64,000 nucleotides of DNA, taken from assembly GCF_964340395.1 (NCBI RefSeq), contig NC_135558.1, positions 18,963,371 through 19,027,370 of the forward strand. Reading direction: 5' to 3'. The notes under the pieces were generated by a model. It was not told the origin of the DNA. It saw nothing but the letters and a program-made list of their open reading frames with translations, and ran no database searches. This document shows, piece after piece, positions 53,275 to 64,000 of the stretch; position 1 is the first letter of the stretch; each line of letters opens with the position of its first letter. This DNA is from Glandiceps talaboti (lineage: Eukaryota; Hemichordata; Enteropneusta; Spengelidae). A program made the translations under genes and the position numbers.

Positions 53275-54642
53275 TTATTTGTTGTTGTTGAAGATTTCAG
53301 CCACCTTGAGATAAACGCCGTCTACCTTCTTCCAGATGACGAGAACTTTGCCTACAGCCACACTGGTGCCGTCTCCTTTGAACGTTTCAAAGTTAGAGCG
53401 TTCAAAGGCCGTGTCTCCATCGATTCTACCCACTTCCTGTATGTCAAAGCACAGCTTTGCTAAGCCGTTGGACTTGAATTCATTGATAAAATCTGCTACA
53501 GCTGCAGTATTGTGAAAGAAAATGGACTGTTACAAATATGATTACTACGGCAAGTACAGTGTACTAAGGGAGAACCATTTGATTTCTGGGTGGGGGGGGG
53601 GGGGTATGGCAGCAATTTTTTCCCCATTACTGTGACAGCAATTTTTTTCTATTGTCAGTCATGCATCAAATTATTTTTTCAATATGCAGAAGCAATGGAA
53701 TTTTTTTTTCTCGGTTACCATTTTTTAGGACATCGCAGCAATTTTTTTTACTTCTGTCTCTTGGAACAATTTTTTCTCAAGCCATTATGGGGTCAAATTA
53801 TTTTCTTTTTTTCTCCACCTGCCGACAATGTTTTTTCCCAAAATCCTTCTCCCCCCCCCGAAATTAAATGGTTCTTCCCTATGTCTGTCACATACTATCT
53901 CGACATTATGCACCCGTCGATATTTTATTCCTCTCAATGTTTTCCTATTTCCTACTTTATCACTGTCTTATCAGTTTACAAGTCAATACCCATTTTAGAC
54001 CATTACACGGGATTTTAAAGATGAAAGTTTAGATCCATATACATTTTCCTTAGGAGGCAACCTTTTGGGACAATTAATGGCAATTATTATTTGGTAAAGA
54101 ACAGTGGACCACATTTTAGACCAAGCAAAATCGAAAATAATGCAAAGTGGGCTCCGTTTTAGACTCTTCAGCTAGAAAAAAACAGAGACCATTTTAGACC
54201 AAAGGGCTAGAAAACGCATCCCAAAGGGCGGCATATACATATACTCAAATAAGGGGAATAGCCCCCCCCCCCCCCCGGCCTCAGTATCGTGACCTTGAGT
54301 ACAGTTTAATTATTTATTTATGTATTTTTTTATTTATTTATTTATTTACAGGCCATACAATCAGAGTTAAGTAGGGCATACTATGATCATGGAAGCTACT
54401 AAAATGCCATTGGTAAGACTTGTTGAATGTGTTGTAGGTTGTCCAGGCTGAATTATTTCAATATTCGCTGAGAGAGGATACATGTACAAATGTATGTTAC
54501 TGTAACAGTATGGTGCCATAACTTTCAAATCTTCCGAGTAAACTTGTCGAAGAGTCTCCAAGTCGGTAGTACCACTTGCGAATAATCCCTCGATCTTACG
54601 ATCTTGTTCAGCAATAGCTGCTGTTAACCCGGAGTCAGCCAT
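53275..54642 (-). CDS. SnoaL/DUF4440-like small protein gene
   Basis: First exon 54642-54501: MADSGLTAAIAEQDRKIEGL, FASGTTDLETLRQVYSEDLK and VMAP, the N-terminal helix and strand of the NTF2-like fold (pattern Y.ED..VM.P). The donor is probably GTAACA. Last exon 53501-53275: VADFINEFKSNGLAKLCFDI, QEVGRIDGDTAFERSNFETF, VLVIWKKVDGVYLKVAEIFN and NNNK to TAA, the family pattern D.A.ER......G.....GK..V.WKK.DG.....DIFN. About 12-16 residues (usually PG....GR) should lie on a middle exon that I could not fix; the 54440-54400 stretch reads IIQPGQPTTH in frame and may be part of it. Function in animals is unknown. The usual length is about 125-130 aa. Confidence 0.7.
53588..53604. repeat. poly-G run
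   Basis: A G-rich run of about 17 bases within the intron of the SnoaL-like gene. Similar C or G runs occur at 8634, 10536, 15060, 54262 and 54908. Confidence 0.8.
53990..54280. repeat. long inverted repeat, left arm
   Basis: Contains CCATTACACGGGATTTTAAAG, CCTTAGGAGGCAACCTTTTG, AATTAATGGCAATTATTATT and AGGGCGGCATATACATATAC plus TCAAATAAGGGGA, ending in a C-run. It is the imperfect reverse complement of 54905-55190, about 285 bp per arm. It lies in the intron of the SnoaL-like gene. Confidence 0.85.
54310..54352. repeat. (ATTT)n microsatellite
   Basis: About ten ATTT units with one interruption, just inside the left arm of the inverted repeat. Confidence 0.9.
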
Positions 54643-54904
54643 GATTACTTGACACATGTCCTTTTAGTTAATAATTTACTTGACGTGGGTGGGGTAGCGA
54701 GAGGTTACGTAAGAGGAACAAAGTTTGGATGTTTCATACCAGCCTTTCAGACTACAGTACATGTATCTATAATAGCGCTAAAAGTAATAATGGTTGACTC
54801 CATGTTGAAAGCAGTGATGGTGATACCGACTTGGGGAGTTTTCGACAACTTTACACAGAACATTTTAGACTCATGATGCCTGGTATGGAAACGATGATAG
54901 TATA

Positions 54905-55190
54905 GGTCTTGGGAGGGGGGGGGGCTACTCCCCTTATTTGAGTATATGTATATGTGCCGCCCTTTGGGATGTGTTTTCTAGCCCTTGGGTCTAAAATGGA
55001 GTCTGTTTTTTCGAGCTGAAGAGTCTAAAACGGGGTCCACTTTGCACTATTTATTATTTGGCTTGGTCTAAAATGTCTTCCAACGTCCTATACCAAATCA
55101 TAACTGCCATTAATTCCCCCAGAGTGTTGCCTCCTAAGAAAAGTGTAAAACTTTCATCTTTTAGAAACCTGTAATGGTCTAAAATGGGGT
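54905..55190. repeat. long inverted repeat, right arm
   Basis: Starts in a G-run, then TCCCCTTATTTGAGTATATG, TGCCGCCCTTTGGGATG, TGCCATTAATTCCCCCAGAG, TGCCTCCTAAGAAAAG and AACCTGTAATGG, mirroring 53990-54280. It lies upstream of the SnoaL-like gene's first exon. Confidence 0.85.
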
Positions 55191-55249
55191 GTGGATGTTT
55201 GGTCAAAGTGGGTCTAAAATAGGGCTTGGGGTTTCCAGCACTTGCTACA

Positions 55250-58200
55250 CACCCTTACCAGAGCTGGCCACTGGTACCGCCCCCGGGAGGTCTTGACGGT
55301 GCGTGTTATGTGTGATACAGAACACTTCAGCACTACTACATTATATCATTTCACCTTATATTATGTAAGGGAGTCTTCAGTACTTATATTAAAGTAGGAG
55401 ATAGAGTGAATGGGAATACGGTGGTTATTGCATTGGGCTATATATAGTGTCCAGGCAATATTGGTACTGCACTCCTCTCTAACTTAGGGAGTTCTAAACT
55501 TCATCTCAGCCAATTAGATCCAGACACGGCAGTTAATTAAAGGGGAAAGCCACTCCAAGAAATAGAGACATTTTGAAATTTGGGTTGTGGAGAGTCATTT
55601 CATGATGTTAGATCACCGACAATTCCATACGATTTTAAAATTGCATCAAGTTGAACTTGTGCCTATATCACTCAGTGTTAGTTTAAAAAGACCCTTTAGG
55701 TTACTGATACTTTTCGACCGCGGTTATACACTTTTTGCCCAATCCTACTATCACAGGGATCGGCGAAAATGTTAGTGATTTGATTTGATTTGATTTGATT
55801 TTTTGGGGTGGTTTAATAACGCTAATTTTTCTATCGTTTTTCTTTCCCTGACTAGTCTTTGACTACTATTCATGACAATTTACTTATATATGTCAATAAG
55901 AAATCCAAGCTGAAAAAAGTGATGAAATATATAATACAGCATGAAATTTGAAAGTAAACGTAAACCTTATGATTGTTAGCAATATATTACAATTTGAAAG
56001 TAAGCTGTTCTTTTTCGAATGGGATTTAAAAAAAAATATAATTGGCAATGTCATTAGCGAATTTAGATTATATACATGTAGTTGATGTTTGGTATTCATG
56101 GCCGTAAACTTACCATCGTAAGGGGGCCTTCAGCATTCACAAAGCGGGAGGGCCGGATGAATTAGAGGGGTCACTTTTTACAATTCGGCTGTCGGGGGAG
56201 GGCCACATTTTCGAAAGTGGGATTAGGGGAGGGTCATATTTTACTTTGACTTATTGTGTTGTCTAACTTTGCATCATTTTGTTGGTTTTTTTGCCATCAC
56301 ATCACTGCCACCAGTTCCAAATCATATTGCTGCCAGTAGGGTTAGGGTTAGGGTTAAAGTTAAGGTTAGTTACCATAATATCAACCTATATCAATCAAAT
56401 TAAACTCTCAGAGTTGTGATATGAGGAGAGAAGTGGGTTTCACATGAGTTGGGTAAGATATATATACTGGGATTAATGTTGTATTTATATTGTAATGTAT
56501 CAGGCCTATTTTACTTTATTTTTACCACTGCACTGATCAGATAACCCGGAAGGACATCACTAGGGCCGTCAGGATGAAATAGCCGATTATAAGTTTGCAC
56601 AATGGTGAAAAATGATAACTTGAAGGTTCCTTAATTTTTTAAAACAGTTATTCACATTGGTAATTATATACCTGTTTTCTCTCCGAGTGTCTACTGATTA
56701 CAAACAACAAACGTGGTTGACTTCAATTGTTGTCTCTTTCATTGGGTCTTATCTCCCCGTTCTTCTTAGACCTATCACATACATCTCCATTTTGCCCATG
56801 GCGTTGTCAACTTTTACTTTTGAAATACGAGAAGGCGTAAAAAAAAAATTTGTGTGGTTCCGATTACATTCAATTTTAAAATAGGTGGGATAGGTAGATT
56901 TTTTATTTCATTTTTATAATATATTTTTTTCATGTGTTGAATGTCTAGTTCAGGTTTTCCATTGTTTTTCAAATGGTCTCAGCCTGTGTTGTTTATTTCT
57001 TCCTATCAGATGTACAGCCATTACAGATTGGAATAATACTTTTATATTGTCTTTTTAAGTTGATGTCAGTTTCTGCATCTACTATTACTTGCGAGACTTC
57101 ACGACTTTCGCGATTTTATAATTATTTTTCTCGAATCCAAGTGAACCAGACGGTAAATAAAATAACCTATTAAGAGTTTGTGAAGCTTGTAAATATAAAG
57201 AATGTTTAGCTGGGAGCGGAATGGTTCACGTGAGATTTGAAGAGCATCGTGTGAACAATCATTTTTGGGCGGCTAGACTGCAATTCAGATATGTTGGGTA
57301 AGTGCTGCGTTAAACCTGTAGGCCATAAGAAATATGAGGAAGTATAAAGGCATTGTACAAAAGAAATAAAATACTTGATCGTAAAATGTGACTCAGTTTG
57401 TACAGAATTCCACATTTCTTCCTTAAGAGTTATAACCAAATTGCACCCGATATGAGTTCGAAAAAAAACCGACACAAAATGTTGTAAAGCTAAAGTAGAA
57501 AAACAAGAAATAGTTTAATTAAGAAAACAATTTGAAGTTTGTATCTACTTTAATTTGACATTTACTTTCTTGCATCAAAAGCGGAGCGACAATAAGCCAT
57601 TTTTCGTCCCGCGGCAGATATCGATCTCACGAGATCCCGCGTGATCCATTGCATCCATAGCAACCAAATGAGGGTAGTCAAGCTGAAAGTGTCAAACTTT
57701 TAACAACACTATTGTTCTCAACATCATCGCACCTGGCTACATCGAAAGCTTGACCACAATCACATGTTTGACAACCGTTGTTGCTAAGCATGTTTGTATA
57801 TCTCACGAGATCTGTAACGAGACGTAAAATCCCTTATTATTCTCAACTTCAGTTGCGTGTACACAGCGACAGTCGTTCATTTAATCATAGTATTAAAGGC
57901 CATTAGATGTACAAGTGTAGGTTCAACACTTATTCAATGTTTAACAAACAAGTCAATATTGCGGGAGAAAATAAAATTTGGTCTTTAACAACAACTGCAT
58001 ATGGCCCAAACTAAGCAATAACGACCTTGTTCAATTCCATTTCGGAGCGGCAATTGTCGATTAACAAGTAAGAAATTGTATATCACAACCGAACCTGATA
58101 ATATATGTATTTGCGTCAATGCGTAGTATTGCATTATTTACTTGTAGTACACTATGATCTGGGAGATATACAGTTGACACCAAAGCTATTTAAGAGCTTC

Positions 58201-59090
58201 GATCCGACAAATTTAACTACACCGTTTTGTGTGAAGTGATATCTGTGCTTGTGAAATAAAAATTGCAAAATGTCAACAACAAAAAACACTTTAGTATTGT
58301 TGTAGTAAAGCTGTGTCTTGCCTTGCCATCGTCCAAATTTTTTTCAAGATATCAGTTGGGACCAGCTTCTACGCTCTGTTGGTTTTCAAGTTGATGAGAA
58401 AGCCAATCTAATTTTCTTTATAGTAAATGTAGGAAATAGACTGATGTGAAAGTCTTTACAACCTAGACACAAATTGAAATCGAAAAGGAACTAAAGGCAC
58501 AGTTCCTCCTTAGAGTCGACTATGTTGATGACAATGTTGTCAATGCAACATAAGTCTTTTGCATTTGGGTGGCCCCGAAGCTAAACTTACAACGATTCGT
58601 ATCAGATCCCATTCTCTTTCAACGTCAAGAATGCCATCTTTATATTCATCAAAAGCTTTTTTGTTGAAATACTTTTCTTCATTGCAAGCTTTTAGTTGAA
58701 ACGTTTCTTTCTCATGGCATCGAATATAACCACTTCATTTATGACATGCATATGGCTATATAGGATTCGAAGGATGCATCATTCTCTGAACTGTGTTACT
58801 GTATTTCCGAGTTACAGATGTGCTTTGACACTCTCAACAGATACTTATTTTAAATTGTAAGGCTGTGAAGACCGAAACTCGCTAATTAATTGCCTTTGAT
58901 CTGTAACGTTATGTCAATTGTTTAAGTCTGGTCAATTTCCTTGGAAACGACAGTGCGTGCAGTGGACCATAGCATTTATTTTTATTATTTCCAAAGCTTT
59001 AGAGGTGTTTTAAGAACTTGAATTTTCAGTGACGATCGTCCATGAGGCACATTCTACTTTTGTTCACAAAAGTGAAATATTTTAAATTGT
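55250..59090. other. intergenic, no gene seen
   Basis: Contains a (TGATT)n run (about 55776-55800), a short telomere-like repeat (56337-56369) and a dispersed repeat (about 56840-57125) matching 51280-51560. No coding exon recognised. Confidence 0.5.
56337..56369 (+). repeat. interstitial TTAGGG-type repeat
   Basis: AGGGTTAGGGTTAGGGTTAA followed by AGTTAAGGTTAG: three exact and two degenerate TTAGGG units, the canonical metazoan telomere motif. Confidence 0.85.
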
Positions 59091-59099
59091 AATGATGTG

Positions 59100-60450
59100 T
59101 TTCTATTAACCATTACATATGTTGAGTATTACTACCCGATATTAATCTCCTCGTTACTTGAATCGAAGTTGATTTTTTTAAGTATGGAGGTATTGATATT
59201 ATCATACTGCCAAGGTTCAAAAATCACATTTTCTTTTCAGCATTACTGAGCTATTATTTCTAAAGAGGCAGCTTCAATTACACAGACTACATCTATGGTA
59301 TACGATGTTTTGAGTTTGAATTTGCGAACGACGGTGAATTAACAGATTGGTATATTTCTTGGAGGATTTTACCTTTTGCTTATTGTTTTGGTGAGTTTAC
59401 TTGCAGCGATCAACCTGGCTGTTTTTGTAAAGCGCGAAAATTGTTTCCAGATCTCAAGTGACTTGGATTTAACTTTCAATGTTGTCATAGTAAATGGAAC
59501 AAGGTCAACAATGTAGAGAATTAAAAAGGGGCATTTCTTAAGGGCTTATCATCCGTGATGGTTTCTGACTAAATACTTCGTTTGACACACGTTGTCACGC
59601 ATCCATATCATGCTCAAATCAACTGTGTCCGATTTCCTCACCGCAACAACATCCACAAGATATTTATCAGGCGCAGTTTTGTATTATTATTTTCAAATTA
59701 TGCTGCCTTCAACGCGGATCTTCGATAAATATACAACACCTCCCTTCTAATTACCCAAGAGTACATGTATTATATGATGTTCGATATAAATGCATCGAAA
59801 GAAGCGACCAAATTAAATTTTAATAATGTATCAATAATACGTATTTTCAGCCATTGTTGCCCGATATTAATCTTGTCACTTGATCAATCGAAGTTGAACT
59901 TTTTGATAATTTTGAGCGCACTGCTATACGACAGTTCAAAAATCATATGTTATTATCAGTAATATTTCTAAAGACGTCCATTACACTCTATACAATATAG
60001 ACTGCATCAATGGGTTACTAGATTATTTGTGTATATGTTGAAACGACGACGAATTAACAGATTCATGTGATGAACAGAAAGATTTAACTCAAGGAACCAT
60101 TGTATTATTTACGAACGATCGACATCACCCCCTTTGAAAGCGCGACTTTTGTGTTCAGAACTCAACATATGGTTTGAATTAAACTTTCGATCTATCTAAG
60201 TTGATAGAAAATAATATGCTAAAGGTAAAAAATATGAAGAAAATACACACTGTCATGAAGTTGATCTTTCATGGTATTTCTGACAGATTGGTTCGTTTGA
60301 CGCACTTTATAACATTTATATTGTGACCAATTCAACTGTGTCCGATTTCATCTCCACAACAACTTCCACAAGACAATTTTCACTCGTAATTATTTGTCAT
60401 TGTCGAAGTGTGCTGCCTTCGAGAGCCGGAAATCATTACACCACTTTTCG
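59100..60450. repeat. diverged tandem duplication, ~720-bp period
   Basis: Unit 1 (about 59100-59740) and unit 2 (about 59830-60450) share ordered words: CCCGATATTAATCT, AATCGAAGTTGA, TTCAAAAATCA, TATTTCTAAAGA, GAATTAACAGATT, TCGTTTGACRCA, TCAACTGTGTCCGATTTC, ATCCACAAGA/TTCCACAAGA and TGCTGCCTTC. The divergence is clear, yet the colinearity extends over more than 600 bp. No open frame is shared. Confidence 0.75.
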
Positions 60451-60639
60451 AATTCATCCATAAGTACGAATGATTCAGAATGACGCTCATTAGAATTGTT
60501 TGTGTGAGTGATGTTAAGAGTGAAATTCAACAGCCCTTGAAGGCAGCACACCTTTCAAAATAATTGGAATTTGAAAAAGCTACATCGAATTATTTTATTC
60601 GCTCTTACATCAAGTTGAAGGTATAGATAGGATGGACCA

Positions 60640-60725
60640 CTGGACGGACGGACAGACAGACAGGCGGACAGACAGACGGAGGGAGGGAGGGAGGGAGAAA
60701 GTCATGCACAGAGAGAGCGCGCGCT
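60640..60725. repeat. purine-rich simple repeat
   Basis: GGACGGACAGACAGACAGGC passes to GGGAGGGAGGGAGGGAG and a GAGAGAGCGCGCG run. Open frames over it are artefacts. Confidence 0.85.
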
Positions 60726-60949
60726 TTATTATCGACTTTGTGCACCACAGCCCCGTTACAGGGGTATATTTCTTCCTGTTGCATGGATGAGAAATACCAC
60801 TTCTGTGCCACGACTTGTACTGTTTTGCACATCCCAGTACCATAGCTATGTACTGCACACCTACACACACTTGTGCACATCTATGTAACAGTTGTAGTGG
60901 AATAATACGTTACCCTCTAGCAACCATTTTGTTCATATCCGACTAGCAT

Positions 60950-61260
60950 TGCTCAAACAGTTGATACATGACTGTAGGAAATACCACTATTACAGCAATG
61001 TTGACATAGCTGGTGCATGGCTATGGGAAATATCTACGTTGCAGCTATGCTCACATAGCTGGTACACGGCTGTGGGAAAAAGCTTGTGTACACGGATGGA
61101 ATAAATACCTATGCTGCATTGCTATTTTTAACATCCGTATTACAATGATGTTGGCATACCAGTTACGTGTCTGTCAAATCTAGGTATGTTACAGCCAGCG
61201 TGTTGGCCAGAGCTGGTACAGTCCCCGTTGCTCAACTGAGTTGGTACAGCTATGTTCACA
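60950..61260. repeat. imperfect ~60-bp repeats
   Basis: TGACATAGCTGGTGCATGGC plus TATGGGAAATA, CTCACATAGCTGGTACACGG plus CTGTGGGAAA, and related GTTGGCATACCAG and GAGTTGGTACAGCTATG words recur. Low-order degenerate array. Confidence 0.5.
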
Positions 61261-61289
61261 GCCCTGTCCTAGGTATGTGAATGATACAC

Positions 61290-61640
61290 TTATGTGGAAG
61301 GTTCCTTGTGTAGATGAGGATTTGGGGGTTTTGTTTGTTTTTTAAATTATAAAACAACTGTATCATGGCTACTTGAAATAGCAATGTGAAACAACATATG
61401 CCAAGTCCATGTTTGTAACCCAATACATTTCAAAAGATAATATAAATGTGTAAAATCTTTGTTATTGTACGTACCACAACAAACTTTTCACTCATTTTAG
61501 CGCTGTTTGCAATTTATTGAGTTACAAACACAGACTTTGTATATGTTGTTTCACATCGATTTTTTTTAAGTATGAAGCCATAATTAAATTCTTTTATAAA
61601 TTAAAAATCCAAAGTGAGTACCCAATCATCACTTAAATAC
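61290..61640. mobile_element. TTAA-type MITE relative, copy 4
   Basis: Shares AACATATGCCAAGTCCATG, TTTGTTATTGTACGTACC, TGCAATTTATTGAGTTACAA and the mirrored arm ATGTTGTTTCACATCGATTT with copies at 7450 and 32170. The termini are eroded and no TTAA pair is evident. Confidence 0.7.
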
Positions 61641-61699
61641 TCTTGATTGTCCAAAACAGTAAGTTGTTTGACACCAAAACTAGATATTTTCAACGGGGA

Positions 61700-63560
61700 G
61701 TGAAAAAATCTATTTACATCCGGGCTCTTAAACCATCACTGAGACGGGGGCGATATGAACTTTCCAGTCACCCATGACCCCTTATTAGAGTCACGTGTCC
61801 ATAAGGTCACGTGTACTGAATAGCGGGTCAATCTGTTGACAAAGACTGAAGTGTGCAGTCGAAAATATCAGGTAAAATTTTCAAGTTGTGTTTGGAAGAA
61901 AAGTTCAAATTGAATACTATGGTTTACAAACACAGATGAATTTCCATTTGAAGTAAGTTGTTTATTGATTTCTCAGTCGCGATCAATATAGTTATTCCCA
62001 TATAGTGCTGAAACGATCAATTGACCTGGAAACCGTTACACTTGTCGTATGTACTCAGGTACTTCTGATGCGTGTCTCTATGATCAATCACCGTGTGTAA
62101 GTTTAAATGGTTACACTTTGTCCTTGATTGAGTGACGTCAAAGACACAGTCCCCAGAGCCGAGGCTTTCACCTGTCCTTTTCCCAGTGTATATTACCAAA
62201 TAATGGATCGGAGCAGAAGTGTATATAAGTATACAAACAAGTTAGATCTTCACCTGTATCAATACAATACAACCCATGACGGGTTAAAAATGGCCCTTAG
62301 TTTTAAACATTGGGTTTTTTTGTTTAGCATTTATTCTCTAACCAATTCCGTGTAGTTTTACCGTGAAAGACAAGTTCAAAGAGTTTATATTTTATTTATG
62401 TATTAATGATGAGTAATACAACCCAAGCAATATACCTGGTTACTGTTCGTAATATAACAGTACATTATGACGAGAATTCAGCGACAATGTTGAGTTGACC
62501 TTTTGCATTTATTTCTGGGATTTGAAATGTTACTTATATGGTACAGAACTCACTTTTGAGTTTGAAATGTGTCTGTCATCGCGAGAGTAGGAACGAGATT
62601 TGGATGACTCGTTGTTAACATAGAAGAAATGACAAACACCCAGCGTAATCGAAAACACGTGAAAAAATGAGAAATAAGGGACCGGACATAAAGCGGCTAA
62701 GCCATTCAGTCACATTTTATTGGAGTGTGTTCGATAAATTTGACACATAAAAGGATCAACAAAATTTGGTCTAGATCTCAAGATCTCTCTTCACCATGTC
62801 GACGCTCACTGAGAAATCATGAACCGAAAGATGTCCATGCAACTGAGTAAACCACCAACTGTTAGAATGGTGTAAATAATGTATAAGTCGCAGCCTGATA
62901 TGATAATGTACCATATTAGGACATTAAGTAACTGCCCCCATCCCAATAAACATTAAAACTTATATTGTAGGGCAGAATTCTGTGATTAACAAAGACATGA
63001 TGTTAATGACTGGGAGGGTAGTTTGAATTTGAAATTTCACCTCAGTTCCTCTTTGAGCTAGACATGAGAATAGATGGGAAGCCACGGATAGCCTCTAGAC
63101 TAAAAAATTAAAGCAAGCTGGATTTATTTACTTTAATTGATGTCATATCAGGACAGGCCCAGACTAGCTGTATTAAAACTATTTCCTGATTCCCCATTTA
63201 CCAAGTTATATTTATTTGGGAAATGAACTGATTATATTATATTTCATATCTCCAAACACGTGCACACATTATTAAGTCTACCTCTACACAATAACATTTT
63301 CTTGACGAAAAAATAAACATAAACCATAAAAGTTATGTTCTAAGTATTAGACTTTCCATACATGTACATATTTATTGAAAAACGTTACAAAAATCATCTA
63401 CCACTCACACAAATTATAATTGGAAATGTGGACTGCAAATATGGTTGACGAGATAATAACACATACTGTTATCATTATCTACTTACTATATACAATATAC
63501 TCGAATGTTCTATGTAGTTTTGAATACATATGTGCTGTTAAACCCTACGGTGATGGGCAT
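61700..63560. other. intergenic, no gene seen
   Basis: No exon with domain or splice support. A patch with ACGTGT/CACGTG-like words (61790-61820) is not enough to call a promoter. Confidence 0.5.
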
Positions 63561-63565
63561 GATGG

Positions 63566-63618
<53 letters not shown>

Positions 63619-63780
63619 GTGGTGGAGATGGGCAGGATGCTGCATGATGATGGTGGTGATGATGATGATGATGAGGAGGAGGAGGACCAGGAGGAGAGGA
63701 GCAGGAGGAGGAAGAGAACGGCTGCGGCGGCGGCGGCAACGACGACGACCACAAGATGATGATAGGAAATGGAGGAGGAT
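63552..63780. repeat. (GATG)/(GAT)n and (GAG)n simple repeats
   Basis: About 17 ATG/GAT triplets (63563-63618), a second GAT block, then GGAGGAGGAGGACCAGGAGG and GGCGGCGGCGGCAACGACGA. Frames of poly-Asp, poly-Met or poly-Ser through it are repeat artefacts. Confidence 0.9.
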
Positions 63781-64000
63781 GAAGATTTAGACTAAACACA
63801 CGAAAATGAATATGGTTCTATAGTTGTTATCGTTGTGATTGTCATGACATGTAGACGAAATTAAAAGATACAATATCATGAAATAATATGAATATTGAAG
63901 AAACGGTTTCAGAAAGTGTCTTAGCAAAAGATAGTTACAAGTGTTACAATTTCCTTTATCTTTCAAATATCGCGTCCCGTCGATTACATAAGTACATGGG

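Noticed and set aside
54649-54876. 75-codon plus frame starting MTHVLLVNNLLDVGG
   Set aside because: It lies upstream of and opposite to the SnoaL-like first exon inside the inverted-repeat loop. No recognisable motif.
60605-60880. Minus-strand frames with Ser/Pro/Cys-rich ends (VCPPVCLSVRPV)
   Set aside because: The end is a simple repeat of GGGA/GACA; the rest has no recognisable domain.
63420-63799. Open frames with poly-Asp, poly-Met, poly-Ser or poly-Ile
   Set aside because: Products of GAT/ATG/GAG simple repeats.

Overview
The window looks like metazoan nuclear DNA, most likely from a marine invertebrate (deuterostome or lophotrochozoan). It is AT-rich with split genes and GT-AG introns. 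It is packed with microsatellites, MITEs, tRNA-derived SINE pieces and broken BEL/Pao and DIRS-like retroelements, and TACATGTA words are very frequent. A Neverland-type Rieske oxygenase is also present, an enzyme absent from mammals. The species cannot be named from sequence alone. No prokaryotic operon, rRNA or CRISPR feature is present.

Three host genes can be supported. (1) The first coding exon of a Neverland/DAF-36-type cholesterol 7-desaturase lies at 16969-17395 on the minus strand; I did not recognise its other exons. (2) A complete DUSP12 (YVH1-family) dual-specificity phosphatase gene runs from 21464 to 31361 on the plus strand. Its exons join in phase to 316 codons plus stop. The exon carrying the catalytic loop is present twice, 1.76 kb apart (23789-23902 and 25664-25777), with the same length (114 nt) and phases, so the two copies look like mutually exclusive exons. 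(3) A small SnoaL/DUF4440-like gene lies on the minus strand (54642 down to 53275); its first exon sits in the loop of a long inverted repeat. A BEN-domain gene or gene relic is on the minus strand at 41204-42858, with an in-frame TGA. Two unassigned candidate terminal exons lie at 15912-16174 and 20202-20362.

Layout: 0-5.2 kb is intergenic, with a 29-bp minisatellite of about 39 copies (3980-5125). At 7.4-11.6 kb there is a two-copy tandem duplication of about 2 kb; the left copy carries a TTAA-flanked MITE and the right copy preserves the empty site. At 14.1-14.8 kb there is a cluster of foldback elements. The segment 16.9-31.4 kb is the gene-bearing part. Its last DUSP12 intron contains a type I hammerhead ribozyme motif (30637-30685) inside a foldback flanked by (TA)n. 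The segment 34.4-48.2 kb is a graveyard of minus-strand retroelements: two BEL/Pao copies, two DIRS-like gag fragments and one non-LTR tail, with the BEN gene among them. The segment 48-64 kb is mostly intergenic, with further MITE copies, a SINE, the SnoaL-like gene, a diverged duplication of about 720 bp (59.1-60.45 kb) and simple repeats at the right edge.

The genes show no operon-like cooperation. The strongest points of interest are the duplicated phosphatase catalytic exon and the hammerhead ribozyme.
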